Shown: positions 1 through 12,202 of the stretch, piece after piece | How the letters are laid out: each line of letters begins with the position of its first letter | Numbering within the stretch: the first letter of the stretch is position 1 | From: Sipunculus nudus | Lineage: Eukaryota > Annelida > Sipuncula > Golfingiida > Sipunculidae | Assembly (NCBI GenBank): GCA_026874595.1 | Contig: CM049318.1 | Coordinates: 43,752,456 to 43,816,455 of the forward strand | Direction: 5' to 3' | Length of the DNA: 64,000 bases | Notes under the pieces: generated by a model | Told to the model about the DNA's origin: nothing | Databases searched by the model: none | The model's input: only the letters and a program-made list of their open reading frames with translations | Position numbers and translations under genes: made by a program

Positions 1-870
1 TAACACCCGCAAAAACACAAACCATGCCGCTTAGTGGGGGTTACGAACAGGTAAAGTCGAATATATTTGCAGACTAAAGCTAAGATTTCTTTTATGTACG
101 GAATATGGGATGCGGAAAGCGTATAAAATCGTTACACGTATTGAGATATAAAGGTGAGATTCCTCATGCGCGGACCCGGCATGAGGAATGCTTACATATC
201 CGGCAAAAAATGATCACTACATGTATCGAATTTTTAAGTTTTCCGATTTTTTAAGGGGCAACACGTAGATAATTCATGCCCTCGTGCAGGTTCATATAGA
301 ATCTCTCAACGTAGATAAGGAATCTCACACGCTACTACTATAGAAACTAGCCTTCGAAACTTGCCAAAGTCATTCTGAGGTTATTTACGGATGGATCGCC
401 CCTAAAATTTAATCAATTGTTCCTTGTATCATTGCCGAGCTGTCCTTTAAATTTAATCAAACTCAGTCAACAATGAACAATTAACACCCCCCCCCCCCCT
501 CCCTCCACGCCGCCAACGTTGATTTACCAAGACCTTTCAGGGAAACGGCACGTACAAATATTGTAACGTCATTGTCATCTGTGACGTCAACACTCGCACC
601 CCAAATATGGCTATATCGCCACCTGCGTATACAAATGTTTGCTATGGACCTCCCATAAAATACTACAGCTCATTCTGGGGTTATTTACGGATGGATCGCC
701 CCTAAAATTTAATCAATTGTTCCTAATATCATTGCCGAGCTATCCTGAAAATTTAATCAAAACCCGTTGAGGACTTTTTGTGTTATCGTGCTAACAGACA
801 AACAGATAAACAGACAGGCAAACATATGCGCCCAAAAACATAACCCCCGCCGCTAGGCTTGGCGGAGGTA
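1..870. repeat. Dispersed repeat with a 90-bp direct duplication
   Basis: A near-identical segment of about 90 bp beginning cattctg occurs at 371-460 and again exactly 300 bp later at 671-760. The block ends in an (ACAGACAA)-like stretch and a palindromic segment around 840-870 (ccgccgctaggcttggcgg). It has no long ORF. It looks like a dispersed invertebrate repeat; the family is not identified. Confidence 0.6.
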
Positions 871-1949
871 ATAAAAAATGAGTGTTATTGGGCTTATCTT
901 TGAGATGCATATCTATTTTATCAGTAAAGTGACAATGGTCTTAATGCACCCTATGTTACATTTTAGTTTTAATTTTTTGTTGAACTAAAGTTCTAGTTAT
1001 TTTCGCCTATTTTGATACCACGGTAACATCATTGAAAATGTTTAAGATGAAATCAATGGTATGGTAAATTACTGAAACAACCTACCAGGCTACAGGTGCC
1101 AAAACAGTTTAACTGTCTTGGCTTTACCTGGTATTCTGAGCCAAGAGCTGATAGCACCAGTCTGAGCATACGGACACAAAGCCAAAGCTTACTAATGAGG
1201 TCTCAGCCATTTATCAAGTAATGTCGAAATCTTCCTCACCCTTCATGTGCTACTCTAGTTAGTTCTCATGACCCACATATAAATTTTCAAAATGATTAGA
1301 CTAGACCAACAAAATTTATTTCGCACTGCTGAAAAATATAATTCTATAGGTCTTTGAATTTTATTGGCAAATATAAATGTAATTATAATATAATTGTCAG
1401 GGGTTACTCTGCAGATTATTTATGTTTTAAACTTTGATGTTAAATTAATCAAAATGAAATGCATTTCCATATAAAAACTAAAAAACTTAATTGTTAAAAG
1501 AACTTAGTTCTAGAAATGTTTAACTGTGTGTCCCTATTGCGTGTATATAGCAGTATTTGAAAGAGGATTTAGTGAAGTAAAGCAATTATTAAACTTCATT
1601 TATCACTGGAAAGTATGAACACCTAAGTTTTGGTCACTTAAACTGCCAAAATACTCAATATTTCACCAGCTTTTATCATAAGGGGGAGTGAAAATAAGCA
1701 TCCCTTATTTCCGTTCCCGGGGAATGGAAATAAGGCCTGCCTTACTATTTTTTCAATCTTTGTGCTAAATTTTTATGAGCCAGAATATTATTATCAACTC
1801 TCACTGTGAGTTTTGGTCAGTAACGAAAAAATATTAAAAAAAAATGTTTGTATTAGCAATAGCAGGGTAACAGAAACCGAAGGAATTAAATTGCACCAGT
1901 CAGGTAACGTAGAAACACAAATGGGTAGTTACTGTACAAACGACATTAG
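871..1949. other. AT-rich intergenic DNA, nothing recognised
   Basis: No ORF of useful length and no RNA gene or terminal repeat was recognised. The stretch is AT-rich and lies between the left-edge repeat and a decayed LINE. Confidence 0.5.
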
Positions 1950-4925
1950 ATGACAACTATAAGTATACTTACTTTGAATATCAGGGGGATAGCTGACGCT
2001 AGGAAAAGTAGAGAACTGTTTTATTGGCTTAATAGAAAAGAAGATAAAATATTTTTCTCACAGGACACTCTTAGCACTATAAACAGTGAAGCTCAGTGGC
2101 TAGCAGATTGGGGACATGTGATACTATTCTCACATGGGTCATAAAATGCCAGAGGGGTTTGTATACTATTGAAAATAATGCGGGTGTAAAAATTCATGAA
2201 GTTATTTATTACAGACAACAATGGAAGGTTTATTATTTTAGATGTAACAATTGGTGACCACAGAGAAGAACACAACAGGGGCAATAATCAGAAGCAGAGT
2301 AACCTAGAATGAAGAAGGAGAAAAACCATCGAAATATTTCCTCAAATTAGAAAAAAAAGAAACTTTAACAAAAAGTGCATAATTAAACTATGTACTTCTG
2401 AAGGCTCAGAGGTTGAAAAAAAACGAAAGATGTTTTAGAGGAAATTAACAAATATTATGAAAAAACTATATCGATCTGAGGGTGTTGAATGCTAGATGGA
2501 AGATACTCAACTTTTATCAACAGGTGGTAAAAATAAAATTAACGAGGACAGTAGAGTTTTGTTTGAGAGATTTTACAGAGGGAGAAATAATAAATATTAT
2601 GAAAACCTTTTCCAAAAGTAAAACTCCAGGTACTGACGGCTTACCCATTGAATTTTATCTCAAATTCTGGGCACAGATAAGATCATTTTTTCACTGATAT
2701 GGTTCGTTTTAATTTTAATCAAGGACAAATGAGTATTATCCAACGGAAGGGGATAATTAATACCTTTAATATAAAAAACTAGTAAAGACTGCGACTTTCT
2801 AAAAAATTGAAGACCAATCTCCCTGCTGAACACTGACTATAAAATTATATCGAAATGCCTTTCTTATATAGGTTTTAATCTGTTTTAAATAGTATAATTC
2901 ATTCAGATCAAAGCGGTTTCTTAAAAGGAAGATTAAAAGGGGAAAATATAAATACAATTACAGCTATCATGCATTTATCATAATTAAAAAAAAAAACCTG
3001 TATATTTAATGTCCGTATACATTGAAAAAGGCTTTTGATTACTTGGAAAAAAATTTATTATGAAGACTTAAAACTATTTAATTTTGGGCCATGGCGGTAT
3101 TAGTTGGATTAAAACTCTCTATACTGATATATCATCATGTGTAATTAATAATTGATGGTTCTCAAACTTTCTTAAAGTAAATAAGAGGTGTTAGACAGCG
3201 GTGCCCTGTGTCGCCTTATCTTTTTATTCTTGCAATAGAAATTTAGGCAGAACAAATTAGACAAAACAGAGAAATAAGAGGCTTCAAATATGATGGAAAG
3301 GAGTATACTCTTTCACAGAATGTAGACAATATGTTTGTCACAAGGGGGTTCAAAATCAGTAAAAGCTATTATAAAAGTATTTGAAAATTTTCACATGATG
3401 TCAGGATTAAGAATAAATAAGGAAAAAAAATTCTATCAAACCACTTGCAGAAACATATAATGTATTAGACAAACAGGAAATCATCAAAAATAGATTAAAT
3501 GGACAGAGCAGCCAATATCAGTATTAGGAATTATGATAACAGATAGTTGGCAAATAATGATAGACATGAACTATAATAAACAGGCTGAAAAAATGAAAAC
3601 ATTTTAAAATCCTGGTCAAAAAGGATATTGACACTGTATGGTAAAATTGTATTATTAGAATCCCAATTTTTTTTCACAATTAATTTATGTTATGACTATG
3701 CTTCCAAGCCCCTCCAAAGAATGTTACAAATGTTACAAAATAATAAACTCTATGATGTATAGTGTTATTTGGAATGGAAGCACAGATAAAATAAATAGAA
3801 ATTTAATGTATAGCCCCAAAGATAAAGGAGGATTAAATGTGATTAATTTAGAAAGTAAAACATATCACAAAAGGTTGTATGGATAAAAAGGTTTTTTTGA
3901 AGGAGATCAATAAAATTCATGGAGTAACCTTGTTTTTTGGTAAGTTAAGATCAAAGGCAATACATATACTAAATGGCAATGTAAATGTAGAGGATATATG
4001 TAAAACTGCATCTCAGTGTAATCCATTTTCGATGGATATACTTATCAGTTGGGCAAAATTTTATTTCCTTCTATTAGAGAAAATAAATTTTAATGAGCAA
4101 TCTCTCTGGTATAACTGTTTAATAAAAATTGATAAAAAATAATCAATGGCAGAGCAAGGGATGAAGAATCTTCAACATATTACACATAGGTATGATGAAG
4201 GATCCAAGTTGCTTTCATATGAAAAAATATGTAATATGATTATATGCCTGTAGAGTTTAATGTTATTTAGCATATAATGGTTTGATAATGGCAATACCAG
4301 TCGAATGGAAACAATTTGTAGGAAAACGTGTATTTAATGTAGAAACTGAATGTTAATCCTTAACTCAGAAACTTGATTGCTCTAAAAATTTCACAAGACA
4401 TGCATATGTACAAGTCATGCAAGATATCTGGAAAGAACCATTAATCATGGATGAGTCCTGGAAATCAGAGCTTGGTACAGACAAGAATCACGTACAACGG
4501 TCATTTAAACAGTTATATGTCACGACCATAGACAGTAAACTCAGATTTTTTCAATATCGTTTACTTCAGAGATGCCTAGTTTTAAACCCATTTCTAGTCA
4601 AAATTAAGAAACGCACAGATGATAGATGCACCTTTTGTAAAATAGAAACTGAAACAATTAGACATTTGTTTTGGGCATGCCCAAAAGTAGTGGATATTTG
4701 GCTTAATATTAATCATTTGATCACTGAAGAAATCAGTTAATGCAGTTTTGGATTGAAGGAGATCATATTTAACAACAGCGATTCACAATTGAACATTACA
4801 ATTGTTGTTGTTAAACGATATCTGTATTTGTGCAGATGCAAGGTAAAACTTCCTACTACAGAAGAAGCCTTAAAATTTATAAATAATATCTATTATATAG
4901 AAAAGAGGATAGCAATCCACAATGA
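1950..4925 (+). mobile_element. Decayed L1/Tx1-like LINE retrotransposon
   Basis: The order of degraded ORF pieces matches a LINE ORF2. 1950-2144 resembles the start of an apurinic-type endonuclease (TLNIRGIADARKSRE, then a Q-D near FFSQD). 2482-2697 carries the conserved pre-RT segment GTDGLPIEFYLKFW. 3692-3886 has the post-RT GGLNVINLES signature. 4417-4740 carries the C-terminal Cys-His motif (CTFCKIETETIRHLFWAC). 4753-4920 looks like the terminal YLCRCK-KLP segment. Frames change and stops abound, and the YADD box near 3330 is degraded, so this is a fossil. It abuts the gypsy element on the opposite strand at about 4925. Confidence 0.8.
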
Positions 4926-5800
4926 TTCATGTTGGCAATTCTTTGTGGAAATATGCCATACATGCACTCCGCATCTGTCATTCTGCATTTCAACTCGTCA
5001 AAAGCAACTTCCTGTGATTTACCCCACTGCCATTTTGCATTTCTTTGTGTCAGTTCTCTACGTGGCTCTGGAACTGTGGCTAGATTATCTGTGTATCTCG
5101 CACAGAAGTTCACAAGGCCCAGAAAACTTCTCATTTCGAACGGATTTTCTTGGTTCCGTGCATTGAGCACAAATTCTACCTCATCTTGGGCGGGTCCTAT
5201 GCCTTTGGTCGGCAACACAAGTCCCATGAAATTCATTTCAAACATCTCAAATTCACATTTCTTTAGGTCAGGGGTCATACCCTTTTCTGAGAATGTCTGG
5301 AGAACCCGGTGAAGTCTCTCATCGTGCTCCTGTTTGGACTTTCCATAAACAATTATGTCGTCTGATATATTGTGAGTGCCCTCACATCCTGCAAGTACTT
5401 GTTGTACAACATACAGATATGCTTCAGGTGCACTTGAAATGCCAAACATAAGGCGCTTATACCTAAACATGCCTTTGCGAGTTTCAGATGTTAAGTCACG
5501 TGACTCTTTATCAAGTTTAATTTGATGGTATCCCCAACTGAGCTCCATCCAGTTCCTGCAGGACCTCATCAATTGTGGGGATAGGATATCTCTGATGCAT
5601 AATATCTTAATTTGTTTTTCGCATATCCACACATATTCGGATTTTGTTGGTATTGTCAGACTCTTCAAGTTCTCTTGTTTTCCACAGCCTGGCTTAAATG
5701 AAATGGCACGCGTCGTGCTTGTTGAACGACTGGCTGTATGTTTGGATTTATGTGTATCTTCAGTTCGAAATTTTTCAATTTCCCTAAACCACCAAAACAC
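4926..5800 (-). pseudogene. gypsy reverse transcriptase fragment
   Basis: The frame contains GYHQIKLDKES (RT motif region), RYKRLMFGISSAPE, the position of the catalytic box as SDDIIVYG (a degraded form of Y/F-x-DD, here S-DD), then MRSFLGLVNFCARY and AKWQWGKSQEVAFDELK, which mark the RT/RNase H junction in gypsy elements. The reading frame is long but begins and ends abruptly. RNase H and integrase are missing. This is established family knowledge applied to visible motifs. Confidence 0.85.
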
Positions 5801-5845
5801 TGTGGGAATATACCAGCAACAGTATTTGAAGAAGAGTCTTGTGTT

Positions 5846-6841
5846 TTAACATCCTGACGACACCTGATGTAAAACCTGAAGTTTAACCCCAGTGGAAAGA
5901 CCTAGGACTGACAAATGATTACCCCGAACAACGATAAATTCTTGATCTGTGACTGAAGACTGGTAATCTTTAACTTTGACATTTGACCGGAATGACCCTG
6001 TCATACCATACGCATAAATCTGTTTATTGCATTTATGAAGTTTGTAGTATGACTGCAGTTTGGTCCAGTCCTCTTCCCTGGTCAAATTGACACTGGCGCC
6101 TGAGTCAATCCACAGTTGTACTGTGTGGACCAAAGCTATGAGGAATTGGTTTAGTGTCATTCTGTATTGCCCACATATGCTCGTCACTAGAGTTTTCATC
6201 ATCTGCAGTTGCAGATGGTTAAACTACTTGGGCTGATTCATTTTCTGTGACACATCTGACCCTTGACCTTTCACCTGGATATGAAGTGTTCGGGCGCAAT
6301 TTACATGCTGTAGCAAAATGACCATATTTATGATATTTGGAACAAATCTTATGTCTAGCAGTGCAATCTTTGGGCAAATGTTTTCCGAATAGGTAGCGTT
6401 AACAGGGTTCAAACCTTGCTTGATTTGGGTCTGGAGTAACCATCCTACTTGGCACCTGTGAATCCCCCCCCCCCCCCCCCACCACCCTGCGTGGATTTCC
6501 AACCCAGCTTACACCTGGGTGTCCACCAGACCAACGATTTTGAAATGACACGGCGTTCACAGACTGTTCGTTCTGTTCAATTGAACTGGCTTGGTGGTCG
6601 GCTACTTAAATAGCTCTACCTATCCAAGTAATTTCTCCATCGAAGGTCAAATTCTCTAAAAAAATCTGGGCCGTAATGCTGTTGAAACACAGGAGCTAAC
6701 TATCTGATCACGTATCATCTCATCAGTTGTGTTACCAAAGTCATAATTTAGTGCTAACTGACGCAAGCGGGTAACATAAGCATCTATAGTTTCCCCTGGT
6801 CTTTCAACGGCTTGTCTAAATACATGTCTCTCATAGGGCAC
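5846..6841 (-). pseudogene. gypsy gag and protease remnants
   Basis: 6841-6656 reads as a retrotransposon gag segment (RPGETIDAYVTRLRQLA, then FGNTTDEMIRDQIV). 6390-6270 in another frame holds a CCHC-like zinc knuckle. 6202-5846 holds the aspartic protease with DSGASVN, whose D-S/T-G is the active site. A poly-C/G tract at 6467-6480 and frame changes break the polyprotein. It belongs to the same element as the RT downstream. Confidence 0.75.
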
Positions 6842-7149
6842 ATTTCTTTTGGATAAAAATGGGCATCTAATTTAAGAAGCGTTTCCTGGTATACATCTGG
6901 CCCCTCTGCTTTTGGGTTTAGTTCAAGTTAAAGCAAAGTCTGATATATCTCTTGCACTCTTGGGCCAGCTGAGTGGAGCAACAAGGCCTTTTTTAGCTAA
7001 TTTCTTTACTACCGAAGCATCGAGGTAATACTGGAAACTCCGTTTCCATTGAAGTCATCTTTTAGCTAACACTACTTACGCCCCCTCCAGGAAGAAACGG
7101 TTGTGGGGCCGGCAGCGCCAACGGTTGGTTCGCCATCACGTCGCCAAAA

Positions 7150-7275
7150 TGTGGTGTATATATGTGGGTCTTCTGTAGTAAGCAATTCTGTGGTTTATCA
7201 AACCCTTTATTACTGGTTCACAGCATACATAACTGTTCACTCGTAATGCTTACACTCGCCATGTGGCTCGAGTTC
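7150..7275 (-). repeat. Possible LTR remnant of the gypsy element
   Basis: The stretch directly upstream of the inferred primer-binding site starts with TG on the plus strand and holds a reversed AATAAA-like signal (tttatta, 7207-7213). The outer LTR limit is not visible because a LINE tail begins near 7280, and no second LTR copy is in the window for comparison. Confidence 0.35.
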
Positions 7276-7279
7276 TCTC

Positions 7280-7790
7280 AGCGACCTTTACCTTGACTCA
7301 TCATCATCATCATCCTCGTTAATTGCCAGCGTTCACTACTGAAAATTATAGGCAATGCGCATTTTGGGTCTAGATAGTGGGGGAAAAAAACAATATACAA
7401 AGTGAAAATTTTATTGCTAGAGCTCTTTGACCAGTACAGATTTGAACTTGTTAGGGTCTGGGAGTCAACCACAGTGGTGCTGAGGGCATTCCACTCTGGT
7501 TTTGTACGTGGGAAGTAGGAATTGCTATAACAATTTAGTCTGGCTCTCACGGGCAAGTATTTCTGTCGTTGACCCCTGATGCGGTAGTGAGATGGAGTTA
7601 CTTAGGTATGCCTCAGGTTCTAGAGCAACAAGGCCATGAACTATACGATAAAACATACATAGACGACTGAAACGTCGTCGTGATTTCAGTGAGGGCTACT
7701 GTAATTTTTCAAGCATAGACTGTACATTACTGATGTTGTGGTATCGGTTACATGTGAAGCGTGCATTACGATTGATTGATAATCTTTCTC
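7280..7790 (-). mobile_element. 3' end of a CR1/Jockey-like LINE
   Basis: The minus-strand frame 7556-7278 carries the C-terminal signature PRTKPEWNALS seen at the end of CR1/Jockey-type reverse transcriptases. Sequence upstream to about 7790 continues the post-RT region in other frames (FYRIVHGLVALEPEAYL). The 3' end is an (ATG)n microsatellite on the minus strand (about 7298-7316), a usual LINE tail. Only a 5'-truncated piece remains. Confidence 0.65.
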
Positions 7791-7794
7791 TTTT

Positions 7795-10075
7795 TTTTTG
7801 AATTGATAATCTTTATTTTCTCCGAAAGATCGAAGAGTACAATCAAATGCAATACATATGTTAAGATGACAAGAAAACTAATAATAAATAATAATTAAAT
7901 CAGTGAAGGTTCTACAACGTGAAAAATACAAGATTACAAAAGGATGTAATAATGTTACAATTAATGTGTTGTCATAGCAAGGAGAGGCATAAATTATTGT
8001 TTTTTTTCTATATAGAATGAGAAAGATCAGGCAACATCTCACTTCAAAATTACAAGGCTTCTATTACTGGTCTTACTTCTTTAAAGAACAAAGCTGCCCG
8101 ATAAATATACAGAATAGAAAGTTCATTTGTCCAGTCTGGTCAATCTGTCAAATCTTTACCAAGCAAGGTAGCAACAAGGTCGAAATCACCCAGAATACTT
8201 AGTGCAGCGCTAACTGTGAAGGGAAGTTTATCTAAAATAAAGTTCCAGATAGAGGCTCTGCTTTCACTAGTATTTCAACATGATAAAGATGCATGAAGTA
8301 ACGGAGAATTATACATCTTGCCGCAAAGATGGCAAAGTTGAGACGAGTGATATAAACGGCTCACTTTGTACAGCTCTTAGCATTCTGAACTCAAGTTTAC
8401 CTCTTGTTCTTATATCAAAGAGGAGGACACCTTCCTTTATAATCTGATCCTGAACAAGGTCTTTCCACGTATTCTGATTACAAAACGTCATAGTCTCCAT
8501 ATATGAAATTAGAAAGTTATTTAGATTGTATGATCTGAACAATCTAACAATGTCACTAACAAATCCACAAGACATATTGCAATTACAGTTACTTAGGAAA
8601 TGCCAAAGCTTAAAATTGAGTGAACTTTTAGAGATATTACCATTTGGCAAATTGCACAGTCTACCAAAGAATAATAATTTAGCCCGGTCAATAAACAGCT
8701 CAATGCTAGGCATACCCAAAAGACTCAAAGCAATATCAGTTCTAACAGAACGTTTAAACATCTGGCTAACTTTTATACAGAATCGATGCATTCCTTTCAG
8801 ACAAATTAAGTCAGACCCTGAAATTGAATTCCATAACTCGGCTCCATATAATACCCCTGGCATAACAATAGACTTGTACAGAATAGCTGCTGTGAGCGGA
8901 TTAAGACCTTTTGGTTGAACTCCTAACCCCGCCAGAGACAAAAAAGAACCCCTCCCCTTTCTGCACGCAATATCTATCTTATCCTTACACTTGAAGTCAC
9001 TGGTTAGAGTCCATCCAAGGTGTTTATAAAGCCTAGTTTGAGAGATAAGAGAATTCCCAAGTTTCCAAGATCTTAGCACACTCAACTTATTATATTTTTT
9101 TATACTTTCGCGGAATGTCATAATTTTAGTTTGTTCGGATTAAACTGAAATTTCCACTTCTGACTATATAAATAGCAAGTGTCAATCATATTTTGCAACC
9201 CGGATATTGTTAAAGATAACACTACGATATCATTAGCTTGAGTTGGCGAACCTATATACATGCCACCAACATTAATACCAAAGCCACCCGCTCTTAGTGC
9301 ACACAGTAAATCATTTATATACAACATGTATAACCACGGCGAAAGAACCCCCCCCCCCCTTGCCTGACTGAGCGCTGCACAGAAAACCATGAAGTTCTTA
9401 TACCATCATATAGGGCACAGCTTGTAACGTTAGCGTAAGCCTGTAAAATTAATCTCCATAATTTGCCTCTAATACCAAGTCTGTATAATTTAAAAAATAA
9501 GCCAGTATGCCAAACAACATCAAAAGCAGAACTAGAGTCTAAGAAGCAAGCATATACTTTAGAACCCCTATTAGTATGATACGAAATACCTTTCTTGCAA
9601 AACGAACGAGGCATTCAGTGCCGACATATTCTTTTGATATGCAAATTGTAAAGGATCAAGAAATATCATCGGAACGTGCAATATAGGCAAACAGTCTATT
9701 TAAAATAATGTTCTCCCATAATTTATACATTACTGTTAATAAGGTTATACCTCTATAGCAATCAGGGGAATGTCTGTCGTTTAGACGATTCTTCATTATA
9801 GGAACTATTACCCCTTTTTCATATTATCGGGTATATATTCGAATTTGTGAATTAGATTATAAAATATAAACAGGTGATCCATTACGCACCCTCCGCCATA
9901 TTTAATATGTTCTGAGACAATACCATCTGTTCCTCCTGCCTTCCCACATCTCAACGAGTCCACAGCTTTATTAATATCAGCTTTTTCCAAAGGTCTATCC
10001 AGTACCTCTGAGTACATATTCCTAGACTGCGCTTTTATCTCCGACACCTTATCTTTGACCTCATTTTGAAAGTTA
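7795..10075 (-). mobile_element. 5'-truncated non-LTR retrotransposon with RT domain
   Basis: Pieces of one RT appear in order on the minus strand. 10047-9808 has SLRCGKAGGTDGIVSEHIKYG. 9614-9315 has YACFLDSSSAFDVVWH, which contains motif A (D..SAFD). 9390-9118 has GGVLSPWLYMLYINDL, with the FADD box degraded to QANDIVV. 9121-8309 is the thumb/C-terminal region (270 aa, HLGWTLTSDFKCKDKID). A G/C homopolymer at 9349-9358 shifts the frame. The 3' end is probably near 7795, where the minus strand reads AATAAAGATTATCAATTC. The clade is uncertain. Confidence 0.75.
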
Positions 10076-10079
10076 TACC

Positions 10080-11166
10080 TAGTATGCGGCTAGCTTTACT
10101 TGTAATATCAATTATATGTTTATTCCATTTTAGATCTGCCTGGATAGTGACACCTAAATGTTGAATACTGTTTTCTGGAGGTCTTTCAAGGGTGGTGCCT
10201 ATAGATTATACAGATGCGTTATTGGTGTAGGCCTAGTACTGGCAGAGATGGTTAGAGTCTATGTCTTGCTGGAGTTTAAGGCAGTCCTCCTTACAATTTA
10301 TTTCTTTTTGAACGATGCAGTCATCTGCAAATAGTCTAATTTTACTAAATTTTGTTTTGCTTGGGAGGTCATTAATAAATATAAAACAAAGGATTTGGCA
10401 ATGAACAGTGCCGTGTGATACTCCTGATGTTACTTCCGCTGGGTCTGAATGTTTCCCTTCTATATACCACCACTCGTTGTGTATAGTTAGCAAGAAAGTT
10501 GTTGATCCAGCTAAGAGTACAGTATCTTATACCTTTAGCTGAAAGGTGTCTATGTAGAACTATATCAAAAACTTTGGCGAAATCCATTATAATGAGATCA
10601 GCTTGTATACTTGCATTTCTTGATTTGGCCATCGTGATATAGGGAAAGAAGCTGGGTTTCACATGATCGTAATTTGCGAAATCCGTGTTGAAGGTTATAC
10701 AGGTTTTGTTCTAAATGATTCATAATTTGTTTGGCAATTATGTGTTCCAGGAGTTTACAGATGATTGATGTTAAAGATATTGGTCTGTAGTTCGAAGCCT
10801 TATATTTTTCACTGGGGTTTCCTTTGCCTTCTTCCGGTCATCAGGTACCTCTCCGCCGTTGAGAGATCGCTGGAAGAAATCTGAAAGAATGGGTGTGATA
10901 GGTTTGGGTGTGAGAGGTTTATGTAGTTCCTGTAGTAGTTTTGCATGATTTTCATCAGGACCAGTTGCTTTATGGGGTAGGAGTTTGCATTGTGCTTTCT
11001 CAACTCCAGCTTCGTTAATAATAAGGCAAGTCTGAACGTATGCTTTATCTAAGGTCTGGGATTTTGTCACCCGTATCTTTTGAAAATACTTAAACAAACT
11101 GCTTATTAGGCACGTTTGCCTTGCCTGTACTATCTGAGACATAGGTTTTGAGTGGGCTAACACCAC
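10080..11166 (-). mobile_element. CR1/Jockey-like LINE fragment
   Basis: The frame 11166-10771 has the pre-RT motif KATGPDENHAKLLQEL. 10662-10372 has DFAKVFDIVLHRHL (motif A region), and 10493-10233 has FINDLPSKTKFSKIRLFADDC with an intact FADD box. 10200-10090 continues as the QHLGV-type thumb. Frameshifts separate the pieces. It stops where the neighbouring LINE starts, which suggests one inserted into or replaced part of the other. Confidence 0.75.
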
Positions 11167-11226
11167 TTGTCTCAGAGCGTTGGCTTTTAAGAAAAGGAGT
11201 AAAACCTTTTATTGGCACCTGGTTTA

Positions 11227-11984
11227 TACACGTTGCGACCCGACTCAACTCAACAGGTCAAAAACAGAGTTGAGTTGAGTCGCGTCGCAAAGTGTATGCG
11301 CGAAAACGACCCGACTGAACCAGAGTCGGCACCAGTCGGCGTCAGTTTTTGGTTTCTGGCAGTGTCAGAAAAAATCGTGTCCAGTTGAGTCGCGTCGTTC
11401 AGAAATACAGTCAGCAACCAATCACATCTACGTTTCTGATCACATGAGTACCTCGGTCATTTGATCTTCTTGGCCAAAATCATATGGTGCAGAGAAAGAC
11501 AACAATACATTACATGAGCACTATGCGCGCATTATATATGAATATAGATCTGTATAGCCAATGTCACCAGTGCAATGTCAGCATAATATCAATATGCTTC
11601 ATGTTCACGGATGTAGAATATATATAATGTATATCACAGGACATCGAATTCTATTTTATAGACAGAAATTATATCAAACCAAATTAATACAGCTATGCGA
11701 TGGGAAGAATTGAAAGGGCGACATACAGATACATACATGTACACTGAAAAATAAAATGAAATGTATTAATGACTTTGCTTTCATATGTCACAAGCTTGTC
11801 ACCATTTTTGTTGATTTGAATGTACCGCCTCTGCCGTCGATCCAGTTGAGTCGGGTCGTGATGTGTAAGCACCCCAGTTTTCGTCAGTCTGCAGGGTCAA
11901 AAACTGGAAGAAACTGTAGAAAACTTGAGGAAACCTGTTCAGTCGGGCCCAGTTGAGTTGAGTCGAGTCGCGTCGCAACGTGTA
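11227..11984. mobile_element. MITE-like element with terminal inverted repeats
   Basis: The left end tacacgttgcgaccc at 11227 matches the reverse complement of the right end cgtcgcaacgtgta at 11971-11984, and the similarity continues inward as several (GAGTTGAGTC)-like steps. Internal sub-repeats with the same core lie at 11265-11300, 11380-11395 and 11840-11860. No coding capacity was seen. The target-site duplication is not clear, so the superfamily is unassigned. Confidence 0.6.
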
Positions 11985-12021
11985 TGCCGAGCTACTTTCA
12001 GTGGAGTCAGGGTCGGCTGGG

Positions 12022-12053
12022 CCATAGACATAGAAAGAGATGGACTGCCAACT
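12022..12053 (+). repeat. Left copy of a 32-bp perfect inverted repeat
   Basis: This segment (starts ccatagacatag, ends ctgccaact) is exactly repeated in reverse complement at 49192-49223, 37 kb away. Weaker similarity continues inward on both sides for about 130 bp (GCGCGA..AGAGGGG..CTTCCGG..GAAGCGGCA). Each copy lies just upstream of a first coding exon that points inward. Confidence 0.85.
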
Positions 12054-12202
12054 GCGAGATCTCGCGCGTGATATGTCATTAATGATGTTCCGTCCGCGAG
12101 ATTTGCGCGAGAAGAGGGGTGCGTAACTTCCGGTTTGTCGGCTGTTGTAAACAAGAACACGTTTTGGCTGAAGCGGCAAGCCTGACTTCGATAGATATTA
12201 TT

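Larger units (their letters stand above)
4926..7149 (-). mobile_element. Truncated Ty3/gypsy LTR retrotransposon (gag, PR, RT)
   Basis: Read on the minus strand, the order is gag (6841-6656), a CCHC-like zinc-knuckle region (about 6390-6270, with KYHKYGHFATAC), aspartic protease (6202-5846, WIDSGASVNLT) and reverse transcriptase/start of RNase H (5800-4926). At its upstream end the text around 7140-7149 reads as a typical junction of LTR end (..CA) and primer-binding site (TTTTGGCGAC). The element is broken by frameshifts and lacks the rest of RNase H and the integrase, apparently cut where it meets the LINE. Confidence 0.85.
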